DNA from: CAYNFS01 sp964396685 | Lineage (GTDB): Bacteria; Patescibacteriota; Doudnabacteria; UBA920; 2-01-FULL-46-14 | Assembly (NCBI GenBank): GCA_964396685.1 | Contig: CAYNFS010000001.1 | Location: 1-64,000, forward strand | Reading direction: 5' to 3' | DNA: 64,000 nucleotides | Part shown: positions 46,832-54,840 of the stretch, piece by piece | Layout: every line of letters starts with the position of its first letter | How positions within the stretch are numbered: position 1 is the first letter of the stretch | The notes under the pieces: generated by a model | Databases searched by the model: none | Told to the model about the DNA's origin: nothing | What the model saw: the letters and a program-made list of their open reading frames with translations, nothing else | Made by a program: the position numbers and the translations under genes

Positions 46832-48118
46832 TTATCTCACCTTAAAAATATTAGTGATTGGCTTACCTTTGAGAGCTTTGCGGAGTTGCTCATTGGCAAG
46901 CAATACACTTAATTTCGCAAAAATCTCGTCATAAGCTTCCAAAAGTTTATCTGCATCGCCTTTGGTATGGCTAAAACTCATATTATGACTGCCGTACCAC
47001 AAAAAACCTCTTTGCAAGAGCTCCTGTTGGATATAACTTTTGATTTCCAAATCCGAAAAACCGTTTGATTCGTGAATGCTAAATACTTGCCAGGCTGGAT
47101 TTCCTTTGACCTCAACAATTCCTCTCAAACCATGGCTTAAGATTAGATCATTAGTTTTGGTTTGCAAATATGTGCCAAGTTTTTTGATATAGGAAATAAC
47201 ATTGCGTCTTTCCATCTCCTTGATTGTGGCAATCGCGGCCGCGATGGACAGGATTTCTCCGCCTTGAGTAAACGAATAAAATATATCTTTTATCTTTTCC
47301 ATGTACTTCCGCTTGCCCACCAGCGCGGAAATCGGCATACCGTTGGCCATGGATTTGCCGAAAGCGGCCAAATCCGGCGTAACCCCGAAAAGTTTTTGCG
47401 CGCCTCCCAAATCAAACCGAAATCCGGTAATAACTTCGTCAAAGATGAGCAGTGCGCCATGCTTATGCGCCAGCGCCTTGACCTTGCGCAGGAAATTATC
47501 TTTCGGCTCCTCATAACTCATGGGCTCCATAATCACGGCTGCGACTTGATTTTTATACCGCTTGAAGATTTTTTCGAGTGAAGCAAGATTGTTATATTCA
47601 AACTTATGCGTGAGCTGCTGGGTAGATTTTGGCACACCCAAATTTCTGGGAGTAGACCCAATATACCAATCATGCCAGCCGTGATATCCGCAAACGGCAA
47701 GGTGCTCTCGGTCTGTTGCGGCTCTTGCTAATCTGATGGCTCCAGTCGTGGCATCTGATCCATTTTTTCCAAATCTCACCATCTCGGCACAAGGAATATG
47801 TTTTTTAAGAAGCGTCGCCAACTCGTATTCCAGAGGCGAAGGTAGCGAAAAGATGATTCCCTTTTTAAGCTGCTTTTTAATTGCCTCATCCACTGCGGGA
47901 TATTGGTAGCCCAAAATTACCGGCAATAAGGCATTAATAAAATCGAGATATTTATAACCGTCAATGTCCCAAACGTTTGCTCCTTTTCCGCGCTCAAGAA
48001 AAAGCGGCGCCGCACCTTTTACAAACTGTAAATAACTTTTACTGAAGGTTTGGGAGGCTAATGGAATTACCTTCTCGACTTGTTTTAGAAATTGATTACT
48101 TTTGCGAAAATGTCTCAT
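46832..48118 (-). CDS. class III aminotransferase (glutamate-1-semialdehyde aminotransferase-like)
   Basis: 428 residues. PLP-enzyme features: GKNGSDATTGAIRLARAATDREHLAVCGYHGWHDWYIGSTPRN, IMEPMSYEEPKDNFLRKVKALAHKHGALLIFDEVITGFR and the PLP-lysine in FGKSMANGMPISALVG. It resembles HemL, but no heme genes are near, and such proteins are frequent in nonulosonate and glycan loci, where they likely aminate or isomerise a sugar. Start 48118 (MRHFRKSNQ) lies after the upstream stop; the open frame reaches 48184. Confidence 0.9.
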   Translation of the reverse strand: MRHFRKSNQFLKQVEKVIPLASQTFSKSYLQFVKGAAPLFLERGKGANVWDIDGYKYLDFINALLPVILGYQYPAVDEAIKKQLKKGIIFSLPSPLEYELATLLKKHIPCAEMVRFGKNGSDATTGAIRLARAATDREHLAVCGYHGWHDWYIGSTPRNLGVPKSTQQLTHKFEYNNLASLEKIFKRYKNQVAAVIMEPMSYEEPKDNFLRKVKALAHKHGALLIFDEVITGFRFDLGGAQKLFGVTPDLAAFGKSMANGMPISALVGKRKYMEKIKDIFYSFTQGGEILSIAAAIATIKEMERRNVISYIKKLGTYLQTKTNDLILSHGLRGIVEVKGNPAWQVFSIHESNGFSDLEIKSYIQQELLQRGFLWYGSHNMSFSHTKGDADKLLEAYDEIFAKLSVLLANEQLRKALKGKPITNIFKVR

Positions 48119-48128
48119 GACTATATGA

Positions 48129-48896
48129 TTAGACCGAGGATTTAGTGATAAAGTCGTTAGCAAGCGATTTGAGGAGACCCTCATTCCTGGTAATACTCAA
48201 ATTCTTAACCGCTACCTTCATATTTTTAGTCAAAAGCGAAATATGATGAAGGTAGCCATCGGTAATTCGACTGTTGGTAATTAAAAATTTTGCCACCTCG
48301 AAATCTTCCTTTTCATCCACCGTGAACCGAAAATGCCTAAAATCGGCAGGCGCTTTGAGGTTTCCTTTTTTGTACTTTTGGCGTTTGCGTATATACAAAG
48401 TTACGTGTTCGCGTTCCGAAAAAAGTTTGGCAAAACGGTCTGCCTCAAGCAAGGCTTTTCTCGTAAAAACCTCTACATCCAGACCGTCGGGGAAAGTTTC
48501 TTCGAGAATATTGGCCGCATAATCGTAACGTTTTAGGCGGTATAACTTAATCACTTCATAGATAACCTCTGGATCAATCAAAGGGCAATCGCCAGTGACT
48601 CGCACGATATTACGGTACTGAGAATATCGCCGGGCGCACTCCGCATAACGGTTTAACACATCTTGTTCGGAACCTCGAAAGCACGCAACTCTTAACTTGT
48701 TACACAACCTGACTACTTTTATATCCTCTTTATTTGTTGTTGTTGCAACCACGATCTTGTCAATCCCGTCAGCCAGTTGCACCCTTCTAATCTCGTATGC
48801 AAGAAGTGGAATCCCTTTAACTTTAAGCAAAACTTTTCCGGGCAGCCGGGTTGATCCCAAACGAGCTTGGATGATGCACAGGGTTTTCCCTCTCAT
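48129..48896 (-). CDS. SpsF/PseF-like cytidylyltransferase
   Basis: 255 residues: TLCIIQARLGSTRLPGKVLLKVKGIPLLAYEIRRV (nucleotide-binding N-terminus), VVATTTNKEDIKVVRLC, FRGSEQDVLNRYAECAR and RVTGDCPLIDPEVI are the SpsF family motifs. It probably activates the PseI product as a CMP-sugar. The start is set by an ATGA overlap with the Gfo/Idh gene at 48893. With PseC, PseI and the GNAT domain it makes up most of a spsCDEF-like set; SpsG/PseG hydrolase is not seen. Confidence 0.9.
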   Translation of the reverse strand: MRGKTLCIIQARLGSTRLPGKVLLKVKGIPLLAYEIRRVQLADGIDKIVVATTTNKEDIKVVRLCNKLRVACFRGSEQDVLNRYAECARRYSQYRNIVRVTGDCPLIDPEVIYEVIKLYRLKRYDYAANILEETFPDGLDVEVFTRKALLEADRFAKLFSEREHVTLYIRKRQKYKKGNLKAPADFRHFRFTVDEKEDFEVAKFLITNSRITDGYLHHISLLTKNMKVAVKNLSITRNEGLLKSLANDFITKSSV

Positions 48897-49852
48897 TTTC
48901 GTTGCACGCAATATTTTAAGACTTGACTGGCAATCGACAGATTGTTGAACGTCTGCTCTCGTCGGCTAACACACTGAAAAAAATATTTTATCTCATCAAT
49001 GTAAGTCTGGTTAAATACAAAGCCTTTCGGATGCAGCAGCTTTTTTGTCCGGTTTTTTGACTTAAGCCAGACGACATTTTCGTGAAAATCCCACTCTAAA
49101 TTCCCCTTTTCCCCCACAACCTTACAGTTTCTGGAGTAATGCTGCTGCAGATAGTCAGAATGAATGGAAGCAAAAATATCATTTTGAAATCGAAAAATAG
49201 CCAGGCTTAAATCCTCAGTTTCAATTTCTAAGTTGCTGACCCGCTCATAGAAAAATTTAGACTGGCGTACGGGACTGAAATTGTTTAACCAAAAAGCTAA
49301 ATCAAATTCGTGGATATCGTCCAAAATAATTCCGCCACCGGTGTCCCGTCGGGCCGCGAAATTTTTCCTATAATCAGTTTCCGGCCGCCAAAAAGGCAGA
49401 TAATAACCGAATTCCAAATAAATGCTGTATATTTTACCCAACTCCTTATTCGCCAGATAGTTTTTGATGAACCGCAGACAAGGATGAAAACGTAGGTTAC
49501 ATCCGACCATGGTGATTAATTTTTTCCTCTGGCAAATCTTGTTTAACATCGCCACTCCAAGCAAATTGTGGGAGAGTGGCTTTTCAATAAAAAGGTGACA
49601 ACCGGCCTTTGCCGCAAGCATCGCCTGCTTAATATGCAGATGGTTCGGCGAACAAATGAATGCGACATCAAATTTTTCTAAAGTTCCCATTCCTAAATTT
49701 TGAATTTTGAATTTTGAATTTTGAATTTTGCGCGAGTTAGAATCATAAACATAAACCTGTTCGTAACCCAAGGCGAGCAAGTTCTTATAGTGCCTCTTCC
49801 CAATTGACCCAACCCCAATTATTAAAATTTTAGGATTGAATTGTTTCGGCAT
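48893..49852 (-). CDS. Gfo/Idh/MocA oxidoreductase with in-frame heptad repeat
   Basis: 319 residues. KILIIGVGSIGKRHYKNLLALGYEQVYVYDSN is the Rossmann start, HLFIEKPLSHNLLG the EKP motif, and GGGIILDDIHEFDLAFWLNNF the catalytic-region signature. Between strand 2 and strand 4 lies the odd stretch SRKIQNSKFKIQNLG, encoded by a run of TTTTGAA heptanucleotides (49695-49730); this has lengthened a surface loop without breaking the frame. Start 49852 overlaps the FemAB-like gene by 23 bp. Confidence 0.88.
   Translation of the reverse strand: MPKQFNPKILIIGVGSIGKRHYKNLLALGYEQVYVYDSNSRKIQNSKFKIQNLGMGTLEKFDVAFICSPNHLHIKQAMLAAKAGCHLFIEKPLSHNLLGVAMLNKICQRKKLITMVGCNLRFHPCLRFIKNYLANKELGKIYSIYLEFGYYLPFWRPETDYRKNFAARRDTGGGIILDDIHEFDLAFWLNNFSPVRQSKFFYERVSNLEIETEDLSLAIFRFQNDIFASIHSDYLQQHYSRNCKVVGEKGNLEWDFHENVVWLKSKNRTKKLLHPKGFVFNQTYIDEIKYFFQCVSRREQTFNNLSIASQVLKYCVQRK
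49695..49730. repeat. heptanucleotide tandem repeat (TTTTGAA)5 inside a gene
   Basis: About five units of TTTTGAA. On the minus strand it reads AAAATTC repeats and encodes a Lys/Ile/Gln/Asn/Ser/Phe-rich loop in the Gfo/Idh protein. Such heptads change the frame unless added in threes; here the reading frame is intact. Confidence 0.8.
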
Positions 49853-50906
49853 ATTGCCTGGTCCGAGCTTCGTATTCCTTAAGAAAATATCTTTTATCAT
49901 AATATTTTTCGCCCATAAAAAGCGGAATCGTAAACCCCCCAAAACCGCGCTTAAATTTGGAAATATTGATCTGCTTTGGGGAGAAATAAGGGGTAAGATC
50001 GGGTGCAAAATATTGCCATCCCAGCTCGTAAAACTCAATCTTACTTTTATGCATCCACTCGATCGCTGCCCACTGAATAAAATGAGACACTGGAATATCT
50101 TTTGCTTGCTCCGAAATACCTACGGAACCGTAATAAGCGTTATTTTTATAAACAAAGAAATAAATGAAACCTAGATAAGCGGCCCCCAGTTTGGCACCAG
50201 CCAAAAAAGCCTCACCGCGTTTTGCTGTCTCGTACATACTTTCGTAAGTTTTTGGCGAACGGATAATTCTTTTTGCTTCTTGTTGATGTAACTGAACATA
50301 GTTTTCAAAAATCTTGAGAGTAAGCTTATTTTGGTCAAAAAACTCCGCCTCCAAGGTCTTAGCTCCTTGAGCAATTGCCGCATCGTGGCCATGGCGCAAA
50401 TCACGACGAAGGACCGACAACGGCTGTTTGAGATCAATCACCTGCGTACTGATCGAACAATCCAAGTATCCGAACTTGTGAAGAAAATTAGATCTTCGTC
50501 TTAAGGTTTCCTGCAAATAAGATTTGTTCAGGGTGACAAACCGAAAACTGGCTCTACTGACACGATGCTTTCGCGCCAACCGGTCAACTTCTTCAAAAAT
50601 AAACTTCAAGACTTTCTCTCTGATCTTCGGAGATAAATCATTCGCCAAAGCCGGAACGGGAAGGGGAATATCACCCATGGTAAACTCGCGGCCAGTAGCC
50701 TTGGTCTCAAGAAATAAAGGACAAATCGCCAAAATTTTGCCGTTGTCTTCCACAATAAAAGATAAGGATAGGGGGTAAAAATCGGTGCGATAATCCAAGT
50801 TATACCGAAGCCAAGAAGTAGTATGCCAAAACCAAGCATCATCGCTTTTTAGACAAAATTCGTCCCAGAGGAGATAATTTTTTGCAGTCAATTCTTTAAT
50901 CTCCAT
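49830..50906 (-). CDS. FemAB/GNAT-like acyltransferase
   Basis: 358 residues with two GNAT-like halves. WHTTSWLRYNLDYR near the start, the central helix pair, AKLGAAYLGFIYFFVYKNNAYYGSVGISEQAKDIPVSHFIQWAAIEW and the ending ISKFKRGFGGFTIPL are those of FemAB-type peptidyl/acyl transferases found in exopolysaccharide loci. It likely attaches an acyl or aminoacyl group to an amino sugar. The start at 50906 falls inside the last codons of the upstream aminotransferase gene (11-bp overlap). Confidence 0.8.
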   Translation of the reverse strand: MEIKELTAKNYLLWDEFCLKSDDAWFWHTTSWLRYNLDYRTDFYPLSLSFIVEDNGKILAICPLFLETKATGREFTMGDIPLPVPALANDLSPKIREKVLKFIFEEVDRLARKHRVSRASFRFVTLNKSYLQETLRRRSNFLHKFGYLDCSISTQVIDLKQPLSVLRRDLRHGHDAAIAQGAKTLEAEFFDQNKLTLKIFENYVQLHQQEAKRIIRSPKTYESMYETAKRGEAFLAGAKLGAAYLGFIYFFVYKNNAYYGSVGISEQAKDIPVSHFIQWAAIEWMHKSKIEFYELGWQYFAPDLTPYFSPKQINISKFKRGFGGFTIPLFMGEKYYDKRYFLKEYEARTRQYAETIQS

Positions 50907-52017
50907 TTGAAACTTGGAAAAAGGTTTTAATGACTTTAGCAATAGATTTCACCTCGCCTCGGGAAAGTCTAGGGAAACAGGGTAAAGTCAGGCAAGAACG
51001 GTGATAAACTTCGGCGTTGGGAAGTTGTAAATTTTTGTACCCAATTTTCTGATAATATGGGTGGGAATAAACTGCCGGATAATGAAAATTTACTCCAATT
51101 CCCCGCTCTTTCAAAAAACTCATCAAGGGGTCCCGCAATTCAGGGTTTGTGACCAGAACCACATAAAGGTGCCAGCCGGAATAATTTCTCGGAAGTTGTT
51201 TGGGTAAGACGATCTCTTTGACTTGGTTTAATTCTTGATAATACCATTCCGCCACCTTGTGCCTTTTGTGAAGAAAACTATCCAGTCGTTTCAGTTGCGA
51301 GAGGCCCAGCGCCGCTTGCAAGTCTGTTGTCCGGTAATTATAGCCCAGGTCAATCATGACATTTTTGCCAGCTTGGTCTTTGTAAATCCCGTGATTCCTG
51401 AGCGAAACTAATCTCCGATAATATTTTTCGTTATCAGTCAAAATCGCTCCTCCCTCCGCCGTGGTAATAGCTTTTACTGGGTGAAAACTAAAAACCGCCA
51501 TGTCACTTTTTAGCGAACCAATTTTTTTATTCCGGTATCTGGCCCCCAACGCATGACAAGCATCCTCAATCACAATCAGCCGATATTTTTTTGCCAGCTT
51601 TAAAACTTTCTCCATTTCGACCGGCTGGCCGGCAAAGTGAACAGGGATAATTGCTTTCGTTTTTTTAGTCAGGAGTTTCTCAATTTTCGCTTCATCCAAA
51701 TTGTAAGTATCAAGGCGGATGTCGGTGAAAACTGGCTTTGCCCCAACGGCCAAAAGCATATTTGCGGTGGCAGCAAAAGTGTTTGGTGTAGTAATCACCT
51801 CATCGCCTTTTTTCAATCCTGCCGCAAGGTACGCCAAGTGCAAAGCGTCCGTCCCGTGACTCGTGGCCACGGCGTATTTCGCGCCACAGTAACGGGCCAA
51901 TGCCTCCTCAAAAGCCGAAATGTTTGGTCCTTGGGTTAACCAATCTGAGCGCAAAACCTTGATGACCGCAGCAATATCCTCGGCACTAATAGTTTGTCGT
52001 CCATAAGGGATCGCCAT
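50896..52017 (-). CDS. pseC: DegT/DnrJ/EryC1 sugar aminotransferase, PseC-like
   Basis: 373 residues. MAIPYGRQTISAEDIAAVIKVLRSDWLTQGPNISAFE is the PseC N-terminus; SHGTDALHLAYLAAGLKKGDEVITTPNTFAATANMLL, IEDACHALGARYRNKKIG and SFHPVKAITTAEGGAILTDN (PLP-lysine) follow, then YNYRTTDLQAALGLSQL. It aminates UDP-4-keto-6-deoxy-L-AltNAc, the second step toward pseudaminic acid. The first-step dehydratase PseB is not in the window. Confidence 0.92.
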   Translation of the reverse strand: MAIPYGRQTISAEDIAAVIKVLRSDWLTQGPNISAFEEALARYCGAKYAVATSHGTDALHLAYLAAGLKKGDEVITTPNTFAATANMLLAVGAKPVFTDIRLDTYNLDEAKIEKLLTKKTKAIIPVHFAGQPVEMEKVLKLAKKYRLIVIEDACHALGARYRNKKIGSLKSDMAVFSFHPVKAITTAEGGAILTDNEKYYRRLVSLRNHGIYKDQAGKNVMIDLGYNYRTTDLQAALGLSQLKRLDSFLHKRHKVAEWYYQELNQVKEIVLPKQLPRNYSGWHLYVVLVTNPELRDPLMSFLKERGIGVNFHYPAVYSHPYYQKIGYKNLQLPNAEVYHRSCLTLPCFPRLSRGEVKSIAKVIKTFFQVSNGD

Positions 52018-52033
52018 AATAATTTTTCTTTAA

Positions 52034-52447
52034 TTACTTATACTCGATATCCCAAATATTCCATTTATCATAGGGAAAACGAATGTCGTCCTTTTCACTT
52101 TCTTCTAAGCTTAGGGAAGAAAAGAAAATTACAATTGTGTCTTCCTCTAAAGTCATAAAACCGTTGGCGTGATTCGGTGGAATCCACAAAATTCGCGGCT
52201 TTTCGGCTGCCAGCACGAATTTTTCAACTTCTTCAGTGTGCAAATTAACCACTCCAACAAATGCCGAACCACGCGCGACATAAACATATTTCTGCTCGGT
52301 CTTATGCCCGTGCCAACCACGGATAAAACCTCGTCGATGGTTTTCGATCTGATAAAACCGCTTGACGTTTTTGAAATCAAAATCGTTGACGAACCGCACA
52401 ACGCCGCGTTGATCAAAAACCAAATCACCAGATATTAAGTTAGCCAT
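52034..52447 (-). CDS. RmlC-like cupin / sugar 3,5-epimerase family protein
   Basis: 137 residues: FDQRGVVRFVNDFDFKNVKRFYQIENHRRGFIRGWHGHKTEQKYVYVARGSAFVGVV and RILWIPPNHANGFMTLEEDTIVIFFSS show a double-stranded beta-helix of the dTDP-4-dehydrorhamnose 3,5-epimerase/WxcM-C (FdtA-like) type. It isomerises or epimerises a nucleotide-activated keto-sugar. It lies between the PseC-like aminotransferase and an epimerase gene in the same transcript. Confidence 0.85.
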   Translation of the reverse strand: MANLISGDLVFDQRGVVRFVNDFDFKNVKRFYQIENHRRGFIRGWHGHKTEQKYVYVARGSAFVGVVNLHTEEVEKFVLAAEKPRILWIPPNHANGFMTLEEDTIVIFFSSLSLEESEKDDIRFPYDKWNIWDIEYK

Positions 52448-52470
52448 ATTCTTTCTTCTTAATGTTAATT

Positions 52471-53418
52471 TTAAATTATGCGACTTTTAATAAACTGGGC
52501 ATTGGAATAGTTAATGTCATTCGGTTCTCGCATCCGGTGCTCCTCTAAAATCTGGGAAAATTCTTTGATACCGAAAGGTAAGTCATATTTCGGGCGCCAA
52601 CCATAAGAACGTAGTTTCTCCGAGCTAACTTTATAATTACGCAAATCTTCGAATCTGATGTTAGAATAACTAATCCGCGTGTGCGGGATAATTTTTTTCA
52701 CCTCTTCTGCAATATCGCAAATTCTAAAATTTTTGTAATTGATATTAAATATGCCTTGCAAGTTCTGCTCTATGCCGAATAAAACCGCTTCGGCCACATC
52801 TTTAACATGAAGTAACGGCCGCCATTGCCCTCCGCCAAACACGTTAAGATTTCCAAGCAGTATGGCTTGTTTGGTCAGCGCGTTGACTACCAAGTCCATG
52901 CGGGGACGCGAGTATCGATCGCCCAGTCCGAAAAGCGTTGCCAGCCGAAAAATCAGATAATCTTTACTGTGCGCCACGACGCCTTGCTCCGCCTTCAATT
53001 TGCTTTCGGCGTAGACAGAAATGGGATTAAGTTTGGCATCTTCGTCGAGTAAATCATCATTAATTCCATAAACCGAAGCGGTAGACATAAAGATAATTTT
53101 GCCGTGGTAATTTTTTGCCAGCCACTCGACCGGCTTTGTATTAATCTCAAAAGTCAAGGTTGGATTTACGGCACAAGCCGCGTCCCCAACTAATGCCGCA
53201 AGCCAAATCACGATATCAAAATTATTAATAATACTTCCAAGTCTTTCGTGGTCTCTCACGTCGCCATAAATAAACGAAGCGTTCTTCAAATACCGGGATT
53301 CGTACACCAAATTATCGTAAATCGTCACCTCATAACCCTTTTCTCTCAACAAATCCGTCAAATATCCCCCCACATAGCCGGCGCCGCCGGTAATTAAAAT
53401 AGTTTTATCTTCAGACAT
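52471..53418 (-). CDS. NAD-dependent epimerase/dehydratase (extended SDR)
   Basis: 315 residues. ILITGGAGYVGGYLTDLLREKGYEVTIYDNL is the NAD site, FMSTASVYGIN and PISVYAESKLKAEQ give the Ser and YxxxK catalytic residues, and LFGLGDRYSRPRMDLVVNAL and RPLLHVKDVAEAVLFGIE belong to the substrate domain. It acts on a nucleotide sugar as a 4-epimerase, dehydratase or reductase. The sequence does not show PseB hallmarks. It overlaps the upstream gene by 8 bp. Confidence 0.9.
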   Translation of the reverse strand: MSEDKTILITGGAGYVGGYLTDLLREKGYEVTIYDNLVYESRYLKNASFIYGDVRDHERLGSIINNFDIVIWLAALVGDAACAVNPTLTFEINTKPVEWLAKNYHGKIIFMSTASVYGINDDLLDEDAKLNPISVYAESKLKAEQGVVAHSKDYLIFRLATLFGLGDRYSRPRMDLVVNALTKQAILLGNLNVFGGGQWRPLLHVKDVAEAVLFGIEQNLQGIFNINYKNFRICDIAEEVKKIIPHTRISYSNIRFEDLRNYKVSSEKLRSYGWRPKYDLPFGIKEFSQILEEHRMREPNDINYSNAQFIKSRII

Positions 53419-54838
53419 GTAATTCCGAAATTATGGCTTCGCTTAAATTACGAAGTCTCTGTCCAGTGGTCAATTGAGATATGTCGGTATTAAATGGATC
53501 GTCTACGGAGCAATGAATCGTTGCGTCATCAAAACTTTTAAGAAAATTGATGACTGCCTGTGCTTTGATCTTAAAACCATTTCTGATCTTTTCAAACGCC
53601 GCACGGCAAGTGGCTACGTCTTCAACTTTGAATACCAAGGGACAATCGCGATACCATGGATAGCCAAAAATCACGGCCGGCTTGCGCCGCAGAATCGCCT
53701 CCCAACCGGGTGTGCCGGTTACCGTTGCGACGGCCTGAGAGCGATCAATCAGTTCATAGTTGTCGGTTTCAATTGGCACCAAAAAAACTTTCGGGATCCG
53801 AGCAATTTTTTCATAATAACCACGATAACGAAAAGGCGAATATTTACGGCCTTGCCTCCACCATTGTACCGGATGTTCTTTGACATACACTATCCATTGT
53901 TCCGGCAGGGTGGCCGCCACGGTTTCGATCATAAAAATCAAATCCGCAAAAATTTCTCCAAGCGGCACGGTAGTCCGCTCTGGCTGGTATTGCAAAGGAA
54001 TGTACACGAATTTTCGCTGATAATCCGGTCTGACTTGATACTCGCGATACTCCTTCCAAGCATTGGGACCCAGGCGACTTGCAAAAAAACGATAGGCTAA
54101 AACGAAAAGCCGCGGGCTTATCAAATTTTTCCCAAAGATTTTCAATTTTCGTCGGAAGTTATTAAAACCCAAATATCGCCGCCTATCAAGTTTTAAATAC
54201 CAAGGTTTGGCTTCTTCAGTGTCTTTTCCAGTCTGTTTCAAATAATACGTCTGCAAATCGGGACTCAATTCATTCAAAGAAAATTGCTTGCCTTGATTTT
54301 GTTGCAATATCTGCGAAAGTTTCGGGCTTGGTTCCCAGGGATCAAAGTGAACAAATGTCCTATCGGAAACCGGGGTATCGGAGAACATAATCGTTTTTAT
54401 GCCACTAAGTTTAGCAAGGCTGTAAAGAAGGTAATTGTAGTTGTTTGCCGGGGATATTGGAAAAATTATTGCGTCCGGACGAAACTCCTCAAGCACTCCC
54501 TGCCAATAACGCAGCAAGTCATAATACAAATGTTTGTGCTCTTCGAAAGAGAGATAAGGAAATACCTTGTTCGTCATTGTCATAACAATTGACTCCACTC
54601 CATAAAGTCTGCGAACAAGATCGGCCGAGGGGGGCGGATATTTCCAGACTTCAATACCGGGAGCCGGAATTCCTCGACGGGCATCTTTGTAATTGTGAAA
54701 AATAATTTCCGGAAAATTTTTGACCTCCCTATTAAACGCCCCTACCCAATAAAGCACCTGATGAGAATGCTTCTGAAGTTCTGTGATCGTATTTGCCGTT
54801 TCCGCGCCATGGTTGGCGAAAATTAAAAAAAGACGCAT
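53411..54838 (-). CDS. capsule-type surface carbohydrate transferase, paralogue B
   Basis: 475 residues. Starts RLFLIFANHGAETANTITELQKHSHQVLYWVG and carries FVYIPLQYQPERTTVPLG, WIVYVKEHPVQWW, YYEKIARIPKVFLVPI and VATVTGTPGWEAILRRKPAVIFGYPWY. These blocks match those of the protein at 42124-43635, so they are paralogues with about the same domain plan: an N-terminal sugar-acceptor lobe and a C-terminal nucleotide-sugar lobe. Probably a glycosyltransferase of the capsule type; donor unknown. Two bases separate it from the ABC transporter gene. Confidence 0.7.
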   Translation of the reverse strand: MRLFLIFANHGAETANTITELQKHSHQVLYWVGAFNREVKNFPEIIFHNYKDARRGIPAPGIEVWKYPPPSADLVRRLYGVESIVMTMTNKVFPYLSFEEHKHLYYDLLRYWQGVLEEFRPDAIIFPISPANNYNYLLYSLAKLSGIKTIMFSDTPVSDRTFVHFDPWEPSPKLSQILQQNQGKQFSLNELSPDLQTYYLKQTGKDTEEAKPWYLKLDRRRYLGFNNFRRKLKIFGKNLISPRLFVLAYRFFASRLGPNAWKEYREYQVRPDYQRKFVYIPLQYQPERTTVPLGEIFADLIFMIETVAATLPEQWIVYVKEHPVQWWRQGRKYSPFRYRGYYEKIARIPKVFLVPIETDNYELIDRSQAVATVTGTPGWEAILRRKPAVIFGYPWYRDCPLVFKVEDVATCRAAFEKIRNGFKIKAQAVINFLKSFDDATIHCSVDDPFNTDISQLTTGQRLRNLSEAIISELHV

Positions 54839-54840
54839 AT

